From NCBI GenBank assembly GCA_002280565.1, contig NCEF01000025.1:1-43327 (forward strand): a stretch of DNA of 43,327 nt, written 5' to 3'. The stretch comes from Sphingomonas sp. 32-66-10 (GTDB lineage: Bacteria; Pseudomonadota; Alphaproteobacteria; Sphingomonadales; Sphingomonadaceae). Made by a program: the position numbers and the translations under genes. Positions 34,062 to 43,228 of the stretch are shown one piece after another. The notes under the pieces were generated by a model. It was not told where the DNA came from. It ran no database searches and worked only from the letters and a program-made list of their open reading frames with translations. Position 1 is the stretch's first letter; each line of letters begins with the position of its first letter.

Positions 34062-34657
34062 CCATCGCGCTGATCGATTACGGCGCGGGCAATCTTCATT
34101 CGGTCCACAATGCGCTGAAAGCCGCCGGAGCGGTGGGCATCGCGGTGACCGCCGATCCAGACGCGGTGGCGCGGGCTGATCGCATCGTCCTGCCCGGTGT
34201 CGGCGCGTTCGGCGCGTGCGCGGCGGGGCTGCGCGCGATCCCCGGCATGGTCGCGGCGATGGAGCGCCGTGTGCTCGAACAGGGCGCGCCGTTCCTGGGC
34301 GTGTGCGTGGGCATGCAGCTGCTCGCGACGCGCGGCGAGGAACATGGCAGCCATGATGGCCTGGGCTGGATGGACGGCGTGGTGCGCGAGCTGCCGGCGG
34401 GCGATGTCCATGTCCCGCATATGGGCTGGAACGATGTCACCCCGCTCGCCCCGCATGCGCTGGTCGAACCCGGCGAAGCCTATTTCCTGCACAGCTACGC
34501 CTATTCGGGCAGCGGCGTGCTGGCGATCACCGACCATGGCGGCCCCGTCACCGCCGCGATCGGGCGCGACAATATCCTCGGGGTGCAGTTCCACCCCGAA
34601 AAGAGCCAGCATTATGGGCTGGCGCTCCTCCAGCGTTTTCTAGGATGGAAGCCGTGA
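34058..34657 (+). CDS. hisH: Imidazole glycerol phosphate synthase, glutamine amidotransferase subunit
   Basis: A 199-residue class I glutaminase that feeds ammonia to HisF. Catalytic Cys83 in GVCVGMQLL, His179 and Glu181 in VQFHPEKS complete the triad. The start overlaps the YciI stop (ATGA). Confidence 0.97.
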   Translation: MTIALIDYGAGNLHSVHNALKAAGAVGIAVTADPDAVARADRIVLPGVGAFGACAAGLRAIPGMVAAMERRVLEQGAPFLGVCVGMQLLATRGEEHGSHDGLGWMDGVVRELPAGDVHVPHMGWNDVTPLAPHALVEPGEAYFLHSYAYSGSGVLAITDHGGPVTAAIGRDNILGVQFHPEKSQHYGLALLQRFLGWKP

Positions 34658-35370
34658 TTGTTTTCCCCGCCATCGACCTCAAATCCGGGCAGGTCGTCCG
34701 CCTTGCCGAGGGGGATATGGCCCGCGCCACCGTCTATGGCGACGACCCCGCCGCGCAGGCGAGCCTGTTCGCGCAGGCCGGGGCCGAGTGGCTGCACGTC
34801 GTCGATCTCGATGGCGCGTTCGCCGGTGAATCGATCAACGGCGTCGCGGTCGCGGCGATTGTCGACCGCTTTCCGGGCAAGGTCCAGCTGGGCGGCGGCA
34901 TCCGCAACCGTGCGTCGGTCGAGCGCTGGCTCGATCTGGGCGTGACCCGCGTGGTGATCGGCACGGCGGCGCTGGAAGACCCCGATTTCGTGCGCGAGAC
35001 GGCGGCGGTGCATCCCGGCCGCGTGGTGGTGGCGGTGGATGCGCGCGACGGTTTCGTCGCGACCAAGGGCTGGGCGGATGTGTCGACCGTGTCGGTTGCC
35101 GAGCTGGGCCACCGGTTCGAGGATGCCGGGGTCGCGGCGCTGCTGTTCACCGATGTTGGCCGCGACGGGCTGCTCAAGGGCTGCAATGTCGCGGCGACGG
35201 TCGCGCTCGCCGCCCAGGTGTCGATCCCGGTAATCGCCAGCGGTGGCGTCGCGGGGATCGCGGACATCCATGCGCTGGTCGGCAAGCCCGGCATCGAGGG
35301 CGTGATCACGGGCCGCGCGCTGTATGACGGGCGGCTCGATCTGGCCGAGGCGATCAGGGTCGCGGCATGA
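34654..35370 (+). CDS. hisA: Phosphoribosylformimino-5-aminoimidazole carboxamide ribotide isomerase
   Basis: A 238-residue TIM barrel with [30 protein letters not shown] and TDVGRDG. It performs the Amadori-type isomerisation before HisF. The GTG at 34654 overlaps the hisH stop (GTGA) and gives the usual MIVFPAID start; an ATG at 34645 is possible. Confidence 0.96.
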   Translation: MIVFPAIDLKSGQVVRLAEGDMARATVYGDDPAAQASLFAQAGAEWLHVVDLDGAFAGESINGVAVAAIVDRFPGKVQLGGGIRNRASVERWLDLGVTRVVIGTAALEDPDFVRETAAVHPGRVVVAVDARDGFVATKGWADVSTVSVAELGHRFEDAGVAALLFTDVGRDGLLKGCNVAATVALAAQVSIPVIASGGVAGIADIHALVGKPGIEGVITGRALYDGRLDLAEAIRVAA

Positions 35371-36134
35371 CCGTCCGCGCGCGCGTCATTCCCTGTCTCG
35401 ACGTCGCCGGGGGCCGTGTCGTCAAGGGCGTGAACTTTGTCGATCTGGTCGATGCCGGCGATCCGGTCGAGCAGGCGCGCGCCTATGACGCCGCCGGGGC
35501 GGACGAATTGTGCTTCCTCGACATCACCGCCAGCCATGAGGCGCGCGGTACGATTCTCGATGTCGTGCGTCGCACCGCCGAGGTTTGTTTCATGCCGCTG
35601 ACCGTGGGCGGCGGCGTGCGCAGTGTGGAGGACGCCCGCGCGCTGCTGCTCGCCGGCGCGGACAAGGTCGCGGTCAACAGCGCGGCGGTCGCGCGGCCCG
35701 AACTGGTCGCGGACATCGCACAGAAGATGGGCAGCCAGTGCGTCGTTGCCTCGGTCGATGCACGACAGGTCGCTCCGGGCCGGTGGGAAGTCTTCACCCA
35801 TGGCGGGCGCAAGCCGACCGGCATCGATGCGGTCGAGCATGCGCTCAACCTCGCGCGATTGGGCGCGGGCGAGTTGCTCGTCACCTCGATGGACCGCGAT
35901 GGCACGCGCGACGGTTATGACCTTCCGCTGATCCGCACCATCGCCGATCAGGTGCGCGTGCCGGTGGTGGCATCGGGCGGCGTCGGCGGGCTGGCCGATC
36001 TGGTCGCCGGCATTGTCGAGGGGCATGCCAGCGCCGTCCTCGCCGCATCGATCTTCCATTTCGGGCAGGCGAGCATTGCCGATGCGCATGCCGCGCTGGC
36101 CGGCGCGGGAATCCCGGTCCGCACCGTCGGTTAA
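35367..36134 (+). CDS. hisF: Imidazole glycerol phosphate synthase, cyclase subunit
   Basis: A 255-residue TIM barrel partner of HisH. The catalytic Asp in [15 protein letters not shown] and the second Asp in VVASVDAR are present, with TVGGGVRS. Overlaps hisA by four bases. Neither hisG nor hisD is in this window. Confidence 0.97.
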   Translation: MTVRARVIPCLDVAGGRVVKGVNFVDLVDAGDPVEQARAYDAAGADELCFLDITASHEARGTILDVVRRTAEVCFMPLTVGGGVRSVEDARALLLAGADKVAVNSAAVARPELVADIAQKMGSQCVVASVDARQVAPGRWEVFTHGGRKPTGIDAVEHALNLARLGAGELLVTSMDRDGTRDGYDLPLIRTIADQVRVPVVASGGVGGLADLVAGIVEGHASAVLAASIFHFGQASIADAHAALAGAGIPVRTVG

Positions 36135-36258
36135 TTTGACAGTTACCGGTTGCGGTGGCGCGGCGTTAACCCTCGACTCCCGCAGCCTCCGTGCGTTCGC
36201 GCCCGCTGGCAGGCTTCTTGCTCCTCTCCCGACTAACCAACGGGAACGGGAGAACCAC

Positions 36259-36489
36259 ATGATTTGCACCAGCCTTCGCCTCGCCGCGCTTGCCGCCGCC
36301 CTCGCCGCCGCGCCGGCGCTTGCCTATGACAAGCCGCCGAGCTCGACCCCGCCGGGATCATCGTCGGGCGGCGGGACCGGATCGTCGGGCGGCAGCCCAA
36401 CCTCAATCCCCGAACCAGCGGCGATCGGCCTGTTCGCGCTCGGCATTGCCGGGGCTGCCTATATGCGCCGCCGAAAGCGCGAGGACTGA
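36259..36489 (+). CDS. Very small PEP-CTERM sorting-signal protein
   Basis: A 76-residue protein: signal peptide (MICTSLRLAALAAALAAAPALA), a Gly/Ser/Pro spacer of about 25 residues, and a PEP-CTERM tail (SIPEPAAIGLFALGIAGAAYMRRRKRED) with PEP motif, hydrophobic helix and basic cluster. The tail is the exosortase target; no exosortase is in this window. GGGAG lies upstream of the start. The mature part is little more than a spacer, which is unusual. Confidence 0.85.
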   Translation: MICTSLRLAALAAALAAAPALAYDKPPSSTPPGSSSGGGTGSSGGSPTSIPEPAAIGLFALGIAGAAYMRRRKRED

Positions 36490-36530
36490 TCCTCAACCTT
36501 TTGGCAGGGGTCGCGGATTATGGTCAAACC

Positions 36531-36728
36531 ATGTTCCGCGCCCTGCCCCTGATCCTGCTGACCACCGGCCCCGCCCTCGCCGCGCACAGTGGCGCGATCA
36601 GCCGGCGGACGATGCCCGAATTGTCGGACCTGGCGCTCGCCGCGATGGCGGCGGGCGGGCTGTGGCTCGCCCAGCGCGCGATGCGCCGCCGTGCCCGCGC
36701 GCGCCGGAAGGCCAGTTCACAGGATTGA
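36531..36728 (+). CDS. Small exported protein with sorting-tail-like C-terminus
   Basis: A 65-residue protein with a signal peptide (MFRALPLILLTTGPALA), a very short centre, and a C-terminal helix preceded by MPELSDLAL and followed by many Arg (RAMRRRARARRK). The arrangement resembles a PEP-CTERM-like or related sorting tail, but with MPEL instead of PEP. It lies 41 bp after the PEP-CTERM gene, in the his operon direction. A start at 36501 is less likely. Confidence 0.65.
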   Translation: MFRALPLILLTTGPALAAHSGAISRRTMPELSDLALAAMAAGGLWLAQRAMRRRARARRKASSQD

Positions 36729-36759
36729 CACCAGCGCGCGGCTGACCGACTGCGCGCCC

Positions 36760-37077
36760 ATGGCCGACGATATTCTCGCCACGCTCGAAACCGTGATCCG
36801 CGCCCGCCGCACGGGCGATCCGGCATCGTCCTATGTCGCGAAACTGACCGCGAAAGGCCGGGCCAAGATCGCACAGAAGCTGGGCGAGGAAGCGGTCGAG
36901 GCTGCCATCGCCGCAGTGCAGGACGACCGCGCCGGGCTGACCGGGGAAGCGGCGGACCTGATCTTCCATTTGCTCGTCCTGCTCGCCGACATGGACCTGT
37001 CGCTTGATGACGTCCGCGCCGAACTCGCGCGGCGCGAAGGCGTGTCGGGGATCGATGAAAAGGCAGGGCGCACTTGA
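36760..37077 (+). CDS. hisE: Phosphoribosyl-ATP pyrophosphatase
   Basis: A 105-residue all-alpha NTP pyrophosphohydrolase of histidine synthesis. The typical KIAQKLGEEAVEAAIAA and GEAADLIFHLLVLLAD (E/ExxE...ExxD metal site) are present. It has no HisI domain. The genes between it and hisF are the two small sorting-tail proteins. Confidence 0.95.
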   Translation: MADDILATLETVIRARRTGDPASSYVAKLTAKGRAKIAQKLGEEAVEAAIAAVQDDRAGLTGEAADLIFHLLVLLADMDLSLDDVRAELARREGVSGIDEKAGRT

Positions 37078-37080
37078 TCT

Positions 37081-37183
37081 CCCCTCCCGCTTGCGGGAGG
37101 GGTCGGGGGAGGGCTTGTTCAAATCGCTCGCGGAAGGTTCGGAGGACAGGCCCTCCCCTAACCCCTCCCGCGAGCGGGAGGGG
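37081..37183. repeat. Palindromic intergenic repeat before the HIT gene
   Basis: Left hairpin 37081-37090 with 37093-37102 and right hairpin 37162-37171 with 37174-37183 are perfect 10-bp stems of the same sequence type. CGGGGGAGGGC and GCCCTCCCC also pair between the halves. It fills the gap between hisE and the HIT gene. Related half-element at 43198. Confidence 0.8.
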
Positions 37184-37188
37184 AATCT

Positions 37189-37611
37189 ATGCCCGTCGAC
37201 GCGACCCAGCCTTATGACCACAGCAACGTCTTCGCGAAGATCCTGCGCGGCGAGATTCCCGCCAAACGCATCTATGAAGACGATTATGCCATCGCTTTCC
37301 CGGACATTGCCCCGGTTGCGCCGACCCATATCCTGGTGATCCCCAAAGGCGCCTATGTCAGCTGGGACGATTTCAGCGCGCGGGCGAGCGACGCGGAGAT
37401 TGCGGGCTTCGTCCGCGCGGTGGGCAAGGTCGCGCGGGATGCCGGGCTGGTCGTGCCGGGCTTTCGTCTGCTCGCCAATGCCGGGCCGGACGCGCACCAG
37501 ACGGTCGGACACCTGCACGTCCATCTCTTTGCCGGGCGCAAGCTGGGCCCGATGCTGGTCGATGCGCGCACCGTGGACGCGATGCTCGCACGGGGCGATG
37601 CGATTGGCTGA
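37189..37611 (+). CDS. hinT: HIT-family (HinT-like) nucleotide-binding protein
   Basis: A 140-residue histidine-triad hydrolase. The HLHVHLFAG triad lies near residues 109-117; the N-terminal NVFAKILRGEIPAKRIYEDD and FPDIAPVAPTHILVIPK are conserved. Such enzymes hydrolyse purine phosphoramidates. hinT after hisE is the usual order in this group. Its ribosome site GGGAGGGG is the right end of the palindromic repeat. Confidence 0.9.
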   Translation: MPVDATQPYDHSNVFAKILRGEIPAKRIYEDDYAIAFPDIAPVAPTHILVIPKGAYVSWDDFSARASDAEIAGFVRAVGKVARDAGLVVPGFRLLANAGPDAHQTVGHLHVHLFAGRKLGPMLVDARTVDAMLARGDAIG

Positions 37612-37723
37612 ACGCATGCCCCTGCGCCTTAGGGATTGCGCGACGCATATTTGCGACTAGGCTCCGGCTGTTCGTATCATCGGCGACCAGGCAACAAGCC
37701 GCGCCGACCAAGGGGAAGATTGC

Positions 37724-39304
37724 ATGATTTTTGGGCGCGTAAAGCCTCTCGACGCCATCCTGGCGACAGCGGAGAGCAAGTCTCTGCATCGATCGCTGGG
37801 GGCGTTTCAGCTGATGCTGTTCGGCATCGGCTGCATTATCGGCACGGGGATCTTCGTGCTGACTGCAGCTGGCGCACAGAAGGCCGGCCCCGGCCTGATG
37901 CTGGCCTTTGCCATTGCCGGGTTGATCTGCATCGTCGCGGCGCTCTGTTATGCCGAAATCGCGGCGATGATCCCGGTCGCGGGATCGGCCTATACCTATA
38001 CCTATTCGGTGATGGGCGAGTTGCTTGCCTGGACCGTGGGCTGGGCGCTGGTGCTTGAATATGCCGTTGCGGCGAGCGCCGTGTCGGTCGGCTGGTCAGG
38101 CTATCTCAATGGTTTGATTACCGAATTTACCGGCGTTGGATTGCCCGCCTTTCTGTCGGGCGCGCCGCTGGCGCTGGGCGGTGTCGAGGGTGGCCTGATC
38201 AACCTGCCCGCAGTGTTCATTGCCCTGCTGGTCACCGGCCTGTTGATGATCGGCACGTCGGAAAGCGCCAAGGTCAATGCGGTGCTGGTCGCGATCAAGG
38301 TGTCGGCGCTCACCGCTTTCATCGTGCTGACGCTGCCCGAGGTGGAGATGGACAAGTTCAACCCGTTCCTGCCGGCGGGCGTGTTCGGTGGCCTTGGCAC
38401 TGGTCTCGGCGCGGTCGGCGCTGCGGCGACGATCTTCTTTGCCTATGTCGGCTTCGACGCGGTTTCGACCGCGGCTGAGGAAACCAAGAACCCGCAGCGC
38501 AACGTGCCGATCGGCCTGATCGGGTCGCTGCTGTTCTGCACCGTCTTCTATATCCTGGTTGCCGCCGGCGCGATCGGCACAATTGGCGGGCAGCCGCTGA
38601 TGGGTCCGAACGGGGTGCCCTTCCCCGCCGGTTCGGAAGAACTGGCGCGCCAGTGCGCGACCTTCTCCGCCAATGCACTGCCGCTCGTCTGCTCGGACGA
38701 GGCGCTGGCGCATGTGCTGCGCCAGATCGGCTTCTCCAGCATCGGCAATATGCTGGGCATCGCCGCATTCGTGGCGCTGCCGTCGGTGATCCTCGTCCTG
38801 CTGTTCGCTCAGACGCGCATCTTCTTCGTGATGTCGCGCGACGGCTTGCTGCCGGAGGGGCTGTCGAAAATCCATCCGAAGTGGAAGACCCCGTACATCG
38901 TCACCGCGATCACCGGCGTCGTCGTCGCCTTCGCCGCCGCGCTGCTGCCGGTCGGCAAGCTTGCCGACATCGCAAATGCCGGCACGCTGTTCGCGTTCAT
39001 GATGGTGGCGATCGCGGTAATGCTGCTGCGCAAGACCGAACCGAACCGCAAGCGGGTGTTCCGCACCCCGGCTTTGTGGTTCGTCGGGCCGGCCACGGTC
39101 GCTGGGTGCATCTTCCTGTTCGTCAACCTGCCGTTTGAGGCGATGCTGGTGCTGCCCATCTGGGGCGCCATCGGCCTGGTGATCTATTTCCTCTATGGCT
39201 ATCGCAAAAGTCATCTCGGCCGCGGCGTTGTCGTGGTGCATGAGAGCGAGGTTCAGGACATCGCACCCGGCATCCCGGGCGTGGACGACGAAGACCGCCG
39301 CTGA
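37724..39304 (+). CDS. APC-family amino acid permease
   Basis: A 526-residue permease with about 12 to 14 membrane helices. The first contains GCIIGTGIFVLTAAGAQKAGP; later AEIAAMIPVAGSAYTYTYSVMGE and FFAYVGFDAVSTAAEETKNPQRNVP are family marks (cationic amino acid transporter type, YfnA-like). A periplasmic loop with two cysteines (ARQCATF...LVCSDE) is an insertion. Substrate unknown. A terminator lies just downstream. Confidence 0.92.
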   Translation: MIFGRVKPLDAILATAESKSLHRSLGAFQLMLFGIGCIIGTGIFVLTAAGAQKAGPGLMLAFAIAGLICIVAALCYAEIAAMIPVAGSAYTYTYSVMGELLAWTVGWALVLEYAVAASAVSVGWSGYLNGLITEFTGVGLPAFLSGAPLALGGVEGGLINLPAVFIALLVTGLLMIGTSESAKVNAVLVAIKVSALTAFIVLTLPEVEMDKFNPFLPAGVFGGLGTGLGAVGAAATIFFAYVGFDAVSTAAEETKNPQRNVPIGLIGSLLFCTVFYILVAAGAIGTIGGQPLMGPNGVPFPAGSEELARQCATFSANALPLVCSDEALAHVLRQIGFSSIGNMLGIAAFVALPSVILVLLFAQTRIFFVMSRDGLLPEGLSKIHPKWKTPYIVTAITGVVVAFAAALLPVGKLADIANAGTLFAFMMVAIAVMLLRKTEPNRKRVFRTPALWFVGPATVAGCIFLFVNLPFEAMLVLPIWGAIGLVIYFLYGYRKSHLGRGVVVVHESEVQDIAPGIPGVDDEDRR

Positions 39305-39325
39305 TCGGCAAGAGTTCGCGCGATT

Positions 39326-39364
39326 GCGGGGCTGGAAGCAGATGCTTCCGGCCCCGCTTTCGTT
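39326..39364 (+). terminator. Intrinsic terminator of the permease
   Basis: A 15-bp stem (39326-39340 with 39343-39357, one mismatch and 2-base loop) followed by TTTCGTT. It lies 21 bases past the permease stop. Confidence 0.7.
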
Positions 39365-39431
39365 GCAAAGCGCTTGCACGCGCCCTCCACTGCGCTAGCC
39401 TCCACGCTTTCGGGGTTATCAGGGGGATATT

Positions 39432-40952
39432 ATGAGCGCAGCCGCAGACGCGACCGCGACGACCGGGTTGATCGACCATGTAACCAACGTCTCGGACTTT
39501 ATCTGGGGCGGAAGCTGGAATGGGGAGTCGGTGCTGCCGCTCCCGCCAATGGTCCTGATCCTGTTCGGGGTCGGCCTCTATCTAATGATCGGGCTGCGCT
39601 TCTATCCGATCGTCAAGCTCGGCGCGGCGTTCAGCGGGTTATTCAAGAAATCGGGCGGGGGCGCGGGTGAGATTTCGCCTTTTGCGGCCCTATCTACCGC
39701 CTTGTCGGGACAGGTTGGCACCGGCAATCTGGCGGGTGTCGCCACCGCGATCACCCTTGGCGGGCCGGGCGCAATCTTCTGGATGTGGATCACCGCATTG
39801 ATCGGCATGGCGCTCGCCTTTGCCGAAGGCGCGCTCTCGATCCGCTTTCGCGAGCAGGCGGCAGACGGCACCTATCGTGGCGGCCCGATGAGCTACATCA
39901 CCTACGGTCTCGGTCCGAAGTGGAAGTGGCTGGCGACGATCTTCTGTTTGGGCACGCTGTTCTCGGCGCTGGTCACCGGCAACGGAATTCAGGCGAACAG
40001 TTTTGCCGATTCGGTGACCGAACTGACCGGCATGGAGGAATGGGTGGGCGGCCTGATCGCGGCGGTCGCGGTGTTCATCGTCATCCTCGGCGGGATCAAG
40101 TCGATCGGCGCGGTGGCGGAAAAGGTCGTGCCGGTGATGGCGCTGAGCTACATTGTCCTCGCGATCATCGCGCTGGTGATGAACGCGGGCGACCTGCCTG
40201 AAACCTTCGGTCGCATTTTTTCGGGTGCGTTCAATCCACAGGCGGCATCGGGCGGCTTTCTTGGCGCGGCGCTCATCATGGCGATCCGTGCGGGCGTCGC
40301 GCGGGGCTTGTTCTCGAACGAGGCCGGTCAGGGCTCAACTCCGATCGCGCATGCGGTCGCGCGGACCAACGATCCGGCGTTACAGGGCCGGTTCGCGATG
40401 ATGGGCACGTTCATCGACACGATCGTGATCTGCACCATGACCGCACTTGTCCTGCTGACCGTGCAGGGCAATTTCACCCATGCCGGCGCAGCGGTCGAGC
40501 ATGCCTGGCAATCGGATCTCAGCGGCTTTGCGATGACCTCCGGCGCCTTCGCCGCGGCCTTTCCGACGCTGATCGGGGGTATTCCGCTCGGCACACTGGT
40601 CGCGTCGGTCGCGCTGTTGCTGTTCGTGTTCACGACCTTGCTCACCTGGAGCTATTATGGCGAACGGGCGATCACCTTCGTTTACGACCAGTTCCCTGGC
40701 GCGACCCCGCGCGGCGAAAAGCTGCTGCACATCACTTGGCGGCTGCTGTGGTGCGTCGTGATCTTCGTTGCCAGCACGGTCGATCTGGAGCTGATCTGGC
40801 GGCTGGGCGACATTTCCAATGCGGCGATGGCGCTGCCCAACCTGCTCGCGCTCGCATTGCTGTCGGGCGTGGTGTTCAAGCTGGCAAAGGGGCATCGTGC
40901 CGCCGGTAAGGACCATGGCCGCGAAACGCCGACCGAGCTGCTCGACGAGTAA
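39432..40952 (+). CDS. Sodium/alanine (or glycine) symporter, AGCS family
   Basis: A 506-residue membrane transporter of the alanine-or-glycine:cation symporter family. ALSGQVGTGNLAGVATAI (about residues 88-105) is the conserved cation/substrate-site segment; also ARGLFSNEAGQGSTPIAHA and MTALVLLTVQGNF. The start follows a GGGGATATT stretch with GGGG 6 bases upstream. Ends in a strong terminator. Confidence 0.95.
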   Translation: MSAAADATATTGLIDHVTNVSDFIWGGSWNGESVLPLPPMVLILFGVGLYLMIGLRFYPIVKLGAAFSGLFKKSGGGAGEISPFAALSTALSGQVGTGNLAGVATAITLGGPGAIFWMWITALIGMALAFAEGALSIRFREQAADGTYRGGPMSYITYGLGPKWKWLATIFCLGTLFSALVTGNGIQANSFADSVTELTGMEEWVGGLIAAVAVFIVILGGIKSIGAVAEKVVPVMALSYIVLAIIALVMNAGDLPETFGRIFSGAFNPQAASGGFLGAALIMAIRAGVARGLFSNEAGQGSTPIAHAVARTNDPALQGRFAMMGTFIDTIVICTMTALVLLTVQGNFTHAGAAVEHAWQSDLSGFAMTSGAFAAAFPTLIGGIPLGTLVASVALLLFVFTTLLTWSYYGERAITFVYDQFPGATPRGEKLLHITWRLLWCVVIFVASTVDLELIWRLGDISNAAMALPNLLALALLSGVVFKLAKGHRAAGKDHGRETPTELLDE

Positions 40953-40970
40953 GTCAGCTCGGGCCCAAAC

Positions 40971-41000
40971 AAAAAGGCCGGGGGAAACCCCGGCCTTTTT
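40971..41000. terminator. Bidirectional intrinsic terminator
   Basis: A 13-bp perfect stem (40971-40983 with 40988-41000) with a GAAA loop, having A5 on one side and T5 on the other. It serves the symporter and the convergent adenosine kinase gene. Confidence 0.93.
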
Positions 41001-41020
41001 CATCGGTGCGGCGCTGTGGC

Positions 41021-42016
41021 TCAGCCGAACTTCGCGGCAACCTCCTTGAGGTCCGCCTCAGGCCGCGCGCCATAATGGGAGATGATCTCTGCCGCGCAGG
41101 CGGCGCCGAGCTTCAGCGATGTTTCGACGTCCCAGCCCTGCGCCTGGCCGTGCAGGAAGCCGGCGGCGAACAGGTCGCCTGCGCCGGTGGTGTCGACCAC
41201 CTTCTCGATCGGCTCGGCCGCGACCGCGACGCGGGCGCCGCCCTGGACCGCAATCGCGCCATTCTCACTGCGCGTCACGACGAGCGTCGGCACCTGCGCC
41301 GCGACCTGCTCCACCGCTGCGTCGAACTCCTCGACCTGCGCCAGCGCGAGCAGCTCATTCTCGTTGGCGAACAGGATGTCGATCAGCCCTTCGGCGATCA
41401 GCGCGCGGAAATCGTCGCCGTGACGGCTGATGCAGAACACGTCCGACAGCGTGAAGGCGACCTTGCGGCCCGCGTCGCGTGCGATCTGGATCGCGGCGCG
41501 CATCGCCTGACGCGGTTCTTCGGGATCCCACAGATAGCCTTCGAGATACAGGATCGCGCCGCTGGCAATCAGGTCGCGGTCGAGTGCTGCCTCAGGCAGG
41601 AACTGCGACGCGCCGAGGAAGGTGTTCATCGTGCGCTGGCCATCCGGCGTCACGAAGATCAGGCAGCGGGCGGTGGTCGGCTGGCCCGGGCGGACCGCGG
41701 TGCCGAAATCGACGCCGGCGGCGCGCAGGTCGTGGCCGAACACCTGACCCAGCTGGTCGTCGGCAACCTGGCCGATAAAGGCGGTGCGGCTGCCGAGCGC
41801 AGCCATGCCGGCGACGGTGTTCGCCGCCGACCCGCCCGAAACCTCACGGCCTGGGCCCATTTTGGCATAGAGCGCGTCGGCTTCTTCGGGCGAGAACATC
41901 AGCTGCATCGAGCCTTTGGCGACGCCGATTTCTTCGATGAAGCTGTCTTCTGCCTGGGCCAGAATGTCGACAATGGCGTTGCCGATCGCGACGACGTCGT
42001 GGGTGGGTGCGGTCAC
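41021..42016 (-). CDS. PfkB-family sugar kinase, adenosine kinase-like
   Basis: A 331-residue ribokinase-type enzyme. N-terminal GNAIVDIL and SGGSAANTVAGMA bind the sugar; the C-terminal DTTGAGDLFAAGFLHG contains the anion hole and catalytic Asp. Sequence style matches proteobacterial adenosine kinases (substrate inferred). Diverges from the EI24 gene. Confidence 0.92.
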   Translation of the reverse strand: MTAPTHDVVAIGNAIVDILAQAEDSFIEEIGVAKGSMQLMFSPEEADALYAKMGPGREVSGGSAANTVAGMAALGSRTAFIGQVADDQLGQVFGHDLRAAGVDFGTAVRPGQPTTARCLIFVTPDGQRTMNTFLGASQFLPEAALDRDLIASGAILYLEGYLWDPEEPRQAMRAAIQIARDAGRKVAFTLSDVFCISRHGDDFRALIAEGLIDILFANENELLALAQVEEFDAAVEQVAAQVPTLVVTRSENGAIAVQGGARVAVAAEPIEKVVDTTGAGDLFAAGFLHGQAQGWDVETSLKLGAACAAEIISHYGARPEADLKEVAAKFG

Positions 42017-42113
42017 TTGTGTCTCCGGAGAATAGTTGTCGCGCGCCTATAGTGCAGCGCGGCGTGGCGCAACTGCGTTGACTTGGGCGACATCGCCCCG
42101 CAACGATGTCCCT

Positions 42114-42797
42114 ATGGTCCAGGCGCTGTTTCTCTCGATCGGCCAGCTGTTCGACAAGCGCATCGTCGCGGTGTTCGCCAAGTCGATGCTGGTGACGCTC
42201 GCGATCTTTGGCGCGCTGGGTGCGGGGCTGTGGTTCGGGATCGAGTATCTCGTCGCCACCTATTTTTCCGCGAGCCAGAGCATCGCTAGCCTGGCGGCGG
42301 CGACCGCGATCCTGATCGCACTGCTCGGGGCGTGGCTGTTGTTCCGCGTGGTGGCCATCGCGGTCATCGGCGTGTTCGCGGACGAGGTTGTCCATGCGGT
42401 CGAGGCCAAGCATTATCCCGAACGCTTCGCCGCCGCGCGGGACGTCAGCTTCGCGCGCTCGGCGGTGATGGGGCTCAAGTCGGCCGGGCGGGCGATCCTC
42501 GCCAACATCGTGTTTTCGCCGGTATATCTGTTGCTGATGGTCACCGGCATCGGGACACCGATCGCCTTTTTCGTCGTCAACAGCTGGCTGCTCGGCCGTG
42601 ACCTTGGCGACATGGTCGCTGCGCGGCACATGCCCGCCCAAGACCTGCAGCGCTGGCGCGCGAGCACCCGGCTGGCGCGCTTTGCCACCGGCGCGGCGGG
42701 AACCGGATTGTTCTTCATTCCGTTCGCCAATCTGATCGCGCCCATCGTCGGCGCGGCGATGGCGACGCACATGTTCCACCGGAGGAAATCCAAGTGA
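42114..42797 (+). CDS. EI24/CysZ-like membrane protein
   Basis: A 227-residue protein with about four membrane segments. FADEVVHAVEAKHYPE and LLGRDLGDMVAARHM are typical of EI24/CysZ-domain proteins (CysZ imports sulfate in enterobacteria). The substrate here is unknown. Its stop overlaps the next start. Confidence 0.85.
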   Translation: MVQALFLSIGQLFDKRIVAVFAKSMLVTLAIFGALGAGLWFGIEYLVATYFSASQSIASLAAATAILIALLGAWLLFRVVAIAVIGVFADEVVHAVEAKHYPERFAAARDVSFARSAVMGLKSAGRAILANIVFSPVYLLLMVTGIGTPIAFFVVNSWLLGRDLGDMVAARHMPAQDLQRWRASTRLARFATGAAGTGLFFIPFANLIAPIVGAAMATHMFHRRKSK

Positions 42798-43171
42798 AAG
42801 CGATTGCGGCACTGTCCGCCCTGATTTTGCTGTCCGCCTGTGGCGGCGGCGGAGTCGTGCCACCCCCCGGCCGCGCCGCGCCGGTGCCCGTGCCCCAACC
42901 GGGCATGGCCGCGCTGACCAGCGTGATCGGGGCAAGCGCCAATGCGCTGACCGCCCAGTTCGGCCGCCCGCTGCTGGACGTGACCGAAGGCAGCGCGCGC
43001 AAGCTGCAGTTCGGCAACGGCACCTGCGTGCTCGACGCCTATCTCTACCCGCCCAAGTCCGGGCGCGGCGATCCGGTCGTGACCTTTGCCGAGACGCGGC
43101 AGCGCGACGGGTCGCCGATCGATCAGGCAAGCTGTGCGGCGGCGATCCGGGCGAGCCGCACGGGGCGGTAG
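42794..43171 (+). CDS. Small lipoprotein of unknown function
   Basis: A 125-residue protein starting at GTG, with a GGAGG site 8 bases upstream within the EI24 gene. Lipobox LLLSAC (lipidated Cys about residue 16), then a Gly/Pro-rich linker and a compact domain with CVLDAYLYP and two more cysteines, one near the end. Family not named. Confidence 0.8.
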   Translation: MKAIAALSALILLSACGGGGVVPPPGRAAPVPVPQPGMAALTSVIGASANALTAQFGRPLLDVTEGSARKLQFGNGTCVLDAYLYPPKSGRGDPVVTFAETRQRDGSPIDQASCAAAIRASRTGR

Positions 43172-43197
43172 TCCTGGCTTAAGAAGAAGAAGAAGAC

Positions 43198-43228
43198 CCT
43201 CCCCAACCCCTCCCGCACGCGGGAGGGG
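43198..43228. repeat. Solo half of the palindromic repeat family
   Basis: A perfect 10-bp stem (43207-43216 with 43219-43228) preceded by CCCTCCCCAA matches the right half of the 37081 element. An AAG5 run (43181-43195) precedes it. The rest of 43172-43327 shows no gene. Confidence 0.7.
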
